Below, in pieces: positions 55,801 through 64,000 of a DNA stretch of 64,000 nt. This DNA comes from Schistosoma mansoni (Eukaryota; Platyhelminthes; Trematoda; Strigeidida; Schistosomatidae). The stretch lies in assembly GCF_000237925.1 (NCBI RefSeq), contig NC_031502.1:36705612-36769611 (forward strand), in the 5' to 3' direction. The notes beneath the pieces were generated by a model. That model saw nothing but the letters and a program-made list of their open reading frames with translations. It did not search any database and was not told where the DNA came from. Within the stretch, counting starts at the first letter, position 1; every line of letters begins with the position of its first letter. The translations under genes were made by a program, and so were the position numbers.

Positions 55801-58800
55801 ATTAGAGCGAAGAATTCATCACTCGGAATGGTAGAAATCATTCTCTTTTGGTTTGGTATTTGTTTACTATAAACGTGTACTACCCAATCAAGTGTGTTTA
55901 AGTTGATGTTATGAGTTAATATGAAGCTTAATGTATTCAAAAGTTGGATGGGATTCTTTAGAAAGTAGTAAAATATTATTATTTATATCAATAGAATATA
56001 TACTTCTATAAATATAAAGCCTGGTTCAAAAAGACCTCAAAAATATAAACTTTGATGTATCTTAATAAACTAGTGCTAAGTAGTCCGTTCGTTATTTGAC
56101 TTTTCATGGAGATATGAGTGTTATGAGAGTCACAAAACAAGCACAGGTTTATGCACCAGACTTGAAACATACCTACTGAACAAAAACAAGAGATTTTATG
56201 CAGTTATAGAAACCAAAATTGTAATATGGAGTTTCAGCTGGTGATCGAAAGGTTGAAAGTGGCTTTTTAAAGCGCAGATACAATCCTTCATTCATCCAAA
56301 TCTGAACTAATGAAACACATTAATGAATAAGATCAGAATATCTAGCCTTTATTCCTTTAGTTCATCGGTTTCTTCAGTCTATGTAAAAATGGTTTATAAA
56401 ATTAAACGATATTTTGGTATTAAATTACTTCTAACGCTGCAGGAATCCGGGAAATAAGTTTACGAAAAACTTTAGACTTACCGGAGATACACAGACCTTC
56501 TTCAGCCTATAAGGGGCAGAAAACGTTCTTTTCGGCTTCATATTGTACGGCATCGGCGATTCTGAGAAATAAAATGAAAATTGTCGTTAACATAATGCCA
56601 TACACTGTTAAAATTATGTATGAATCATAGTGGCCGAAACATTTATGGTTTCTTAATCTCACACGATGTATGAATCAATTACCATTTAAATTGGAAAGAA
56701 ATCGAAGCAATATTTACGTCAATTATTGCAAGAAGGACCAAACATAAAGAATATGATTTCATTAGTAGGAAACAACTTTAATGGTCAACGTAAAGTCGAT
56801 GGAATTTTTATGGTGTGTAATTTAATTTCATAATAATTAGAGAAATTAAAAAATGAAGTATACTGAGAGAAAGTGACATGAAAATATCTATCTGAAGACC
56901 CAGATACGTGAGGTGGTAAAGGTTTATAGCTCAGGTGAATGATTTAGTTGTAGTTTCGTTCTCTGATCGGGATGGTTTGGTTGTGAACCTTGTTCTTCTA
57001 AACAACATCATCAGCACAAACTTCAGGTAGAATTGAAGTGTATGAATATCCTCACATATGCCTCATAGCTTGCCCTACAGACCTCAATCTTGATTGGTTA
57101 TTGTTAGTTTTTAACCTGTCATTGCCTACTTCTTTATTTTGATTGTATCTCTCATTGATTTGATTCTTGGTCTTATATTTGTCCGTGATTTTTATTATTG
57201 GTTGAAAAATTGGATCAACTTTAATGTGTTTGTTGATTGCTGATTGACCTGAGTGTCAGGCTTCTAAAAATTCTTTGGTGTTTTTAGGATTCCCTCCATC
57301 CCAGATCTTGATGCTCATGCAGGAGAAGATGAAGGAGAGGTCCACTTTGTCCGATGTAGTGTTTTTCGCAGTTGAAACAACTTATTTTGTGGATGATGTT
57401 CGGTTTTTCTTCTTTTGTCATTTCGTCCTTTGGTTTGCATATGATTAATTGAAGTGATTTTGATGGTTTATGTGCTACACCTATTTCAAAAAGCTTCAAT
57501 AATCTCATAGTAGTTTCTGATGTCTTTTATATATGATAGGATGATCCGTTTGTTGATTTTTGTACTTTATTTTATTCCTTCCGATGCGTTTGGCTGATAT
57601 TTTTTGATGGACTTGATTGGGTAGCCATTCTTCTGGAAGATAGTCTTTAAATACTTTTCTTCATTTTCCTGCTCCGCAAGTGTGTCACACTGTGTCCTTG
57701 CCCTGTTGAATAACGTTTGTACGCAGTTAATTTTGTGAGCTATTGAGTTGTCGCTACTGTAGTTTGTTATTTGATCTATGAGGTCTGGACACCGACATAC
57801 TTGAGTCTTCAGTTTTTCTGTGTTTGTACTGGTTATTAGTACATCCAAGGATGGCTACCCAACGAAGGTTGAGGTCTATGGGACAAGCTATGAGACATAT
57901 GTGAGGATATTCATACACTTCACTTCTACCTGAAATTTGTGCTTATGATGTTGTTTAGAAGAACAATGGAAGGTCTACGGCCAAAGCATCCTGATCAGAG
58001 AACGAAACTTCACCTTAACCCAGCAATTTCAAAGTGGATAAAAGGCTGAACAATAATAATATTTCTACGCATGTTACTAGTGTTTAATCGACAGATATGA
58101 AATCAGTACATGGATAATGTTCACCATATATTCCTTTCGCTGAAAAAAACTTACCTGAACCGTGTGATATTCTAAAGAAACCATGCTTGCATTTGTATTT
58201 TAACAAGAAAATATCATTAAAGATACTAGACTTAAGCAAAGGATATCCGGGATTCAAATATTACATAAATGATTACATCACAACCCATTGTGTTTGTATT
58301 CACACAAATATATTGCTGTGTAATCATAATATGTAATTAATGATGATTTAATTTGTACCAAAATATTGTAGATTCAAACCAAATCCAAGTATCTGATGAA
58401 TGTAGGTGACGAATATTTATTGAAACAAGTCAACAAAATTGACTAAAAACATCCTTTTTATGAATGACCCGGAGTGTGCAATCTGATGTATATTTTTTCA
58501 TAATATTATTGTTTTACTTATACTTGACTTGGGCTGACCTTTTTATTTCTCATATCAATATCTTAACAGGTTAATGTATGATTAGATTACTACTCAAAAC
58601 GTATTACAACATTATGTCATATGGTTCAGGCAAACATTTCACTCCTATTACGTCATCAAGCAGAATCACAATATGAATAAATGAGTTAAACTGAATACCT
58701 ATTTTGAACCGACCAAAACTGTGAGTAAATGAAAAAAAGTCAAGACAGTTAACCCATGCAAATAAATTTCTAAAGAAACATAAATTAAACGTTGTAAACA

Positions 58801-60949
58801 TTTAGTATATTGCTGTTAGTGAGAGGATTTCTAAATTTAGGTCAAAGACGTTTGACAATACCTAAAGGACTAAAAGGGCCAACCTTAAAAACACTTCAAA
58901 AGGGAAGTAGCTATACATGGTACAATTCAAAACATCTAATGCTATAAGATTGAAAAAACCTTAAACGAATCTTTTCAAAAATAAATAGCTAATACTTTAA
59001 GATCTAAGAACATTTTACTGACAAACCATACTACACTTGTAACCTAATTATGATGCCTTTCGAAGGATATATCAATATAAAATTAAACCAGTTCAAAATC
59101 ATTCACTTTCCAAAAAAAGTTAATCTCTTCTCATATTTTTGTCACTTTTGTAAAATTCTGTTAACCACAAAAAACTATGGTAACATATAGTCATAAGATA
59201 ACATACTTTTCTGATGTTTGAATATAATACACTTTGAAACACAAAGTAGGTGTGAGTTGATTTAATGTCGAGTCATGTTTATATTTATTTTACTGCAAAA
59301 CAAACATGCGATTACAAATTGATATCCAAGGATCTAAACTTAAAACCGCAGATAAATACAATTATGAAAAGACTATAAATTGAAAGGTTGATTACTTTCA
59401 AAATATTGGTATACCACTACCACTACTACTACTATTATTACAAAAGTAGACAGTGCTAAACTTAGATGAATACTTCATATTTATCCATAGAAATTTAAAA
59501 TATGAAATGCTCATTTGTTTACTGAAGAAGTGAAAGTTTATCACAAGTTCGATTTAAGTATTTTAGGCAGATATACTCAGAAAAATGTGCCAACACATTA
59601 TACTATACAATGTCATCTCATAAAAACCTGCAGAACAACAAATGTATTAAATAACACTAACCAGGTACAGTGGGGGCCAGAGAGTTTGAAGCTGATGTGA
59701 GTGGCCGGAACATAGGTGGAGGTGGGGGCGGAGGTGGTGGTGGCGGCGGTGGTGGTATTTTGAAACATCCGTTATCGAAAGGCTGGTTAGACTTATTTAT
59801 TGGAGTTGTAAGCAGTTCAACGTCATGATGTTTATTTGGAGTACTCACAAAACTTTCATTGTTTTTTTCTACAACTTCAGGTGTTCCAAGAGAATTTGGG
59901 GAACTCAATAAATTTGTTACTTCTGACACGTAACCAGAAGAGTACTGTGAAGATGGTGATGGCTCGCTAGTAACGTCTTTCATTTCCTTGAAACAAAAAG
60001 GAATAAACCTTGAAACTTCGAGAAACTAATTTTCATTGAATATGAACTTATTACCAAATATAAACCAAAGTTTTAAGCAAATCTTAAATGGGTTATAATT
60101 CGTAGGTTGGATTCCAGAGATTTCTTAAAAATTAAGCTAGATTTAAGTTTGAATATTTGCCATATAAATGATAACATGGTAAAAATATTTTTAGTATAAT
60201 TGCAACTCTTATATATATACTTACGTATGCTATTTATATAAGATATTAATTTGATCATATGAAATTCGACATTCAGTATTTTCCATGGATTAATTCACTT
60301 TATGACATAATGTTAGTTGAATTTTAGTCAATATTACAATCAATTTTCAACTTGTTCACCAAGTCGTGCTTTAACCTTTTCTTGTATGGGAGCACGTTTC
60401 GAGTTGGTACAAAATTACATGCTAGATCATTCAGTATACTTCTATTCGAAAAGTAACCGAAGCGCCTCAGATTTTATAACAATGAACGTTTTAAAGTTTA
60501 AAATATTAGTTAACAATCGAAACCATTAATATAGTAGGAAGAACAAACACAAAAGCAGATGACCATGGAAAGTAGTATTTACTTATTTAACGGCGTATAT
60601 TTATGTGCAATGAATGCATTGCATTAGATCCATCAGGACTTGATTGTGCCTGGTAATCACACTATTTAGTAACATTCGGAAATAAGCGCAACCTATACAG
60701 TTATATTTCAAAACTTTCCAATGAGTGCACTTCTTGTAGTATTTTAATTTCTATTAGAACAAGAAATATTTAACAATAGTAATATCATACCTCATTTGAT
60801 GTGGTCTGCTCTTCGATTAGTGATGTTTGTATACATTTTTCTGAAGTTCTAGATTCTTTTATTCGTTTAACTGGTTCTTTTTCCAACTCACGTATTTCAA
60901 GTCTTCGGAATTTATTCATTAATTCCATATTCACATCATATTGAGCTAG
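49840..60949 (-). CDS. DIAPH-like: Diaphanous-related formin, FH1-FH2 region (3' part of gene, 8 exons)
   Basis: Exons (- strand) 60949-60791, 59986-59662, 56561-56482, 55703-55581, 54653-54186, 53991-53573, 52766-52439 and 49947-49840 join in consistent phase and end at TAA (49842-49840); together 669 aa. Formins nucleate and elongate unbranched actin filaments. The order is a charged linker, a Ser/Thr-rich stretch with a run of 14 prolines (FH1, profilin binding), then the post-FH1 MPYNMKPK motif, close to the LPFGLTPKK of Diaphanous proteins. FH2 follows: VWVYIDDSDLLSEEFV (lasso), LLPVKAAQSIAIAM (knob, with the usual Ile), LGFEVRNLVRLADTRD, LIHYLVELME, and a C-terminal helix with ALDQAKYTADELFNDLKTF. 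FH2 has extra Ser-rich inserts between LNA and LGFEV and after NLRRSKSF. The protein stops just after FH2; no DAD is seen. The GBD/FH3 half must lie upstream, to the right. Introns carry a SINE (50.1 kb) and a Penelope-like fragment (57-58 kb). Confidence 0.9.
50060..50275 (-). mobile_element. Sm-alpha-like tRNA SINE with degenerate hammerhead core
   Basis: Read on the reverse strand: an A-box-like TGGTCTATCGGTTAAGTG (50235-50218), a B-box GGTTCGAATCT (50191-50181), then a hammerhead-like region CTGAGGTATCC..AGGACGAAAC..GTC (about 50155-50110) closed by GCACTG/CAGTGC. Schistosome Sm-alpha elements are known to carry hammerhead ribozymes. Here the CTGATGA core reads CTGAGGT, so it is probably inactive. 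The two ends carry about 36-nt inverted repeats (CTAGCTTCAATTGACT and complement). In the formin's last intron. Confidence 0.8.
53455..53482. repeat. (AT)n microsatellite
   Basis: A run of alternating AT with one C interruption in a formin intron, just below the exon at 53573. Confidence 0.85.
56955..58012 (-). mobile_element. Penelope-like element remnant with GIY-YIG endonuclease part
   Basis: Two reverse-strand frames: 57848-57567 (RT-EN linker type, with INCVQTLFNRARTQC and YLKTIFQKNGYP) and 57508-57284 (IHKISCFNCEKHYIGQSG.LLHLLLHEH, the Penelope GIY-YIG block). This is the C-terminal part of a Penelope-like element; the RT core is absent. It is flanked by about 140-bp inverted copies (56955-57095 and 57868-58012) carrying GTATGAATATCCTCACATATG and its complement. 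It lies in the formin intron between the FH1 exon (59662) and the exon at 56561. Confidence 0.75.
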
Positions 60950-61326
60950 CTGAACAAAATATTGCATGGTATATATAAGTGAAAAGCATTTATGATATTA
61001 AGATTATTTATAAATTATTTCTTTACCAGGTAGGGTCTGTAATCAGATGCTATACAATCATGAATATAGTTTTAATAAAAAAATAATAGCGATAACTCTA
61101 GTGAATGTAAATTTCTAAATTATAGAACATTGTAGTTTGATTTGCATTTTTATGATATTCAGTGGGTACTCATTAGACCATTTATACTTCAATTTAGGAA
61201 GCTTAAGAAAAGTTATCTGATTCGTTAGTTGGTTGAGTTGCGCCTGTATACTGTAATTCATGAAAATCAACTTAAATATCTTTCTTGATTTAAATTTAAG
61301 CTTATACTGAAGAAATTCAAAACTTA

Positions 61327-61378
61327 CTGCTGTCCAGTGCTTCCAGGCTTTCCCTGGTGGTCTAGCTTCAATTGACTA
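61327..61378 (+). mobile_element. Sm-alpha-like SINE 3' end fragment
   Basis: TGTCCAGTGCTTCCAGGCTT..GGTGGTCTAGCTTCAATTGACT matches the end of the SINE at 50060-50275, read as its reverse strand. It is about 50 bp only. Confidence 0.65.
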
Positions 61379-61529
61379 ACGCTTTCATCAAAGCAAGTTG
61401 TTTATATAATCTGTTATTTTATATCTATCTAAATTACAGTATTCAAAAATAGAGTCATTTATTGGAGTGTTGACCCATCCATAGGGAAACCAAATTATGT
61501 TATTTCATAAAACACAATTATATGAACGA

Positions 61530-61690
61530 AGAATATTCTTTTCAATAATTTCTCATCAGGTTCTACAATTATAAATCCAGATTAATAATCCAACAAAAAT
61601 TGCCGAAGTTTAAGGCAGAGTACATCATTCAAAATTGTAATCTGTGAATCAAGGAAAGGCCATCTATTAATTGAACGAGTTCTGATATTC
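61530..61690 (+). repeat. Single-arm copy of the fold-back repeat
   Basis: GAATATTCTTTTCAATAATTTCTC..AGGTTCTAC, ATCCAGATTAATAATCC and GTTTAAGGCAGAGTACAT match the arm at 33480-33640. A SINE fragment lies 150 bp to its left, echoing the SINE remnant inside the fold-back at 33.8 kb. Confidence 0.6.
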
Positions 61691-62523
61691 AGTATATTAT
61701 AACCGATGAATAAAATGTCATGAATTTATGGACTTTTATTTCACAAATTAAAACTATGCTAAGCAATGTCAGTATGGTATTAGTGTACCTGTTAAATTTA
61801 CACCATACATTACCAGTTGATACTATAAATTATCGAAACATCACACAATTCAATAACCAAGTACAGTGTCGTACATTTGTGGCCCTATATCTGACTCCAG
61901 TTAGATCGGACGAATGATCGTTTTTGAATGATTGCTGTCGAAATATACAACCTTGCCACCCTCATATATGATCATCGACTTAACTCGTATTAATGAATAA
62001 CGGAGTTAAATAAGTCAAGTACGACAATGAATTTCGAATACGCATATTTCGTACAATTGTTGATCTAAACAAACGATCGCAGAAACGAAGCGAAGAAAGT
62101 GAATATGAGGGAGCAAAGCGAAACGACGCTCAGTGGAGAGTGAGTGTGAGCCAACTCAATTTAGCTAATCGTGAATCGACATTGATAGTGGAACAAAAAT
62201 AAGTTACAGACACACAATGAGTATGGTAAGTAATTATCACACATACCATCATATAAAAAAGTCAGGATTATTAAGCGAATAAGTCACAGGGTAAAAATGT
62301 GCTATGAGAAGAATGAATAGACTGATCTATCCAGAAGCTAGAATAAGCTGTGTAGGCTTGACATAGTATCGGCCCCATATAGTACGAAAAACTTCAATCT
62401 ATAATCATTACATTAAAGGCATGTGTACTAGCTGCAATTTATTAGGTTAGTCAAATCATCAAGTACTTTGTCTTGACATTACAGTTAAATTTTAACTTGT
62501 AAATAAAATGTACATCCTCTTAC

Positions 62524-62704
62524 CTTGGTCTTTGGCGATATTTCTTGAGATCCAAATAAATATTTTGAATTTTGTACTAATGCAGTGGTGCACTTGCGGT
62601 TATACATACTACTATAAAACCGATTTTGAGATGTACGTTGAAAGCATGGATTATAGTTCATTGAATTTGTCTCTTTGCATGACTCAGGCTTTTCACAACT
62701 GAAT
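62524..62704 (-). CDS. Candidate upstream exon of the formin (60 codons)
   Basis: On the - strand an acceptor ending in TTTATAG at 62705 is followed by 181 nt open in one frame and a good GTAAGAG donor. The exon ends in phase 0, which is the phase needed by the next formin exon at 60949. The peptide is Ser-, Asn- and Cys-rich (contains YNPCFQRTSQNRFYSSMY) with no recognised domain, as expected for a linker between FH3 and FH1. A 64-codon ORF on the opposite strand covers the same bases and is taken as its shadow. Support is from splice signals and phase only. Confidence 0.45.
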
Positions 62705-64000
62705 CTATAAAATTAATGGACTTATTACAAAGTGAATATTTTGAACTATCAGGAATTCTAAAAAGATAATTGAATACTTCTATTTTGTTAGTGTTATAAA
62801 AAGCGTCTGTGAAAAACATATTTTTGCATGAATGTACTTTAAATTATCCGGTAGTAATTATATAATCAAAAGTAGATTGTATTTGGACTAGATTTTAGTA
62901 ATAGGAAGATCAAGTAGTGTATAAAGGAAATAGACTTCGAATTTAAGTACCCACAAAACAACTGTATTCTGAAACAAACGAATGAAAAACTCACTAGTCT
63001 AACATTTCCGATAAATCACGAGAAAACTGGTAGGGTAGGATTCGAACTGGTTGAACCGACTTACGTCTGCTACTGTCTAAAGTATTAAGTTAAGATTAGA
63101 TGAAGATATAATTATCCTGCAAAGTGATATCAACTAGGCTCATTCAAAGAATCTTATTTTCTAGTTTTGTTTGACGAATAAAATAGACTTTAGAAAAAAA
63201 ATAAACAATTGAAGCTGAAAAGAAAACTAAATTGGAATAGATTTCGTGTTAAATTATGGCATCGGTCATCAGTAGGGAAACTTTGAAACATATTCAGGAA
63301 ATCCAATGGATTTTAGTCTTAATATTCATGATAGAAAATGAGAAGAAACATGCAATGATTAAGATTATTGCCCATTATGTTAGATCACTTTCAACAATGT
63401 AGAAAGTTTTTACGTTAAAATAGTTAAAAGTCAATATTATGGCTACTCTATTGATAAACGCGAATAAAAGTTCATTGCTTTTTTCTAGTACATAAATAAG
63501 GTGAATTCTTATTTTATTAATTTACAAGTAAATGTTTCTGAGAAAATAACCAAATGGTATTAAAATAATGGTTATTTTATTGTTCTTTAATTGCATGATA
63601 TGATATTTAAAGTGAGATATTTGCACTTTTGTTGTTTACCAGTTTGATTAATTTCTAAATTTCTTGCATTCTAACTTAACTGATATCATCTATAACTTTT
63701 GTGCTGTTTTCCGATTAGCTTCCAAAAGTTCATGATATGAATTTATGAATGTTACAAAAGTTGACTGGTAGGCTTATTCCTTGTGTCTTTTTGGCTGACT
63801 AATATTTAGAATATACTATAATATTGATCAGTTCATGATCTCAATTAAAAAACTTGACAATCTCTACAATCTTATACAGATAATTATCATGTGCTCACTA
63901 AAGACTAACTTGAAGATGGATTTCCTGGAGTCCTAGTAAGAAGTCGTGACTAGTGGAGTTCATCCGTGTTTGTTGTGAGGCAGTTAATCATTGAAGACGA
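62705..64000. other. Right edge, probably formin intron
   Basis: No open exon with good flanking splice sites was found. A donor-like GTAAGTC at about 63066 (reverse strand) is preceded by stops in all frames. The upstream formin exons (GBD, FH3) are expected farther right if the gene is complete. Confidence 0.4.

Noticed and set aside
58141-58190. Possible formin micro-exon with a strong GTAAGT donor on the reverse strand
   Set aside because: Neither acceptor choice (17 or 31 nt) keeps the phase between the FH1 exon (59662) and the exon at 56561; inclusion gives an early stop. The flanking exons already join in phase.
63005-63110. tRNA-like B box (AGTTCGAATCC, reverse strand) and a GTAAGTC donor
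   Set aside because: No matching acceptor or T stem, no A box, and no open exon between the nearest acceptor and the donor. At most a decayed SINE.

Overview
The window looks like genomic DNA of a blood fluke (Schistosoma or a very close relative). The evidence is an AT-rich, intron-rich genome, tiny 30-35 nt introns near gene 5' ends, a tRNA-like SINE carrying a degenerate hammerhead core of the Sm-alpha type, RTE/SR2-like and CR1-like LINE pieces, a Penelope-like fragment with a GIY-YIG motif, and Ty3/Gypsy LTR fossils. The species cannot be fixed from the sequence alone.

Three host genes were rebuilt exon by exon with matching splice phases. (1) Atlastin, + strand, 4898-22715, seven exons, 525 aa: an ER-shaping dynamin-like GTPase. 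(2) Delta-aminolevulinate dehydratase (ALAD, porphobilinogen synthase), - strand, 39611 down to about 34294/34332, seven exons found. It is colinear with the human enzyme through its zinc cysteines and both active-site lysines; the extreme C-terminus is uncertain. (3) A Diaphanous-type formin, - strand, from at least 60949 (perhaps 62704) down to 49840, carrying FH1 and a complete FH2 domain. Its N-terminal GBD/FH3 part should lie beyond the right edge or in exons not recognised.

Layout: 1-4897 holds LTR fossils and an RTE LINE fragment upstream of atlastin. 4898-22715 is atlastin, whose last intron (10.35 kb) is a nest of retroelements, including a nearly full-length 3.9 kb LINE inserted with a 12-bp target duplication into an older LINE. 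22716-34293 is intergenic between the convergent atlastin and ALAD genes; it holds a 204-bp perfect duplication, dispersed repeats, a short LINE-derived retroposon and a fold-back structure. 34294-39611 is ALAD. 39612-49839 is intergenic with a Gypsy fossil, LINE fragments and LTR-like repeats. 49840-64000 is the formin, with a Sm-alpha-like SINE and a Penelope-like remnant in its introns.

The most interesting non-gene signal is a roughly 0.5-kb retroposon present three times (6055-6535, 32949-33476, 38385-38900). It joins the exact 5' end of the full-length LINE at 15333 to that LINE's 3' end and lacks the whole EN-RT coding region. One copy has a clean target duplication, and all three keep one short sense frame open across the junction. 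The three host genes have no evident shared pathway: membrane shaping, haem synthesis and actin assembly.
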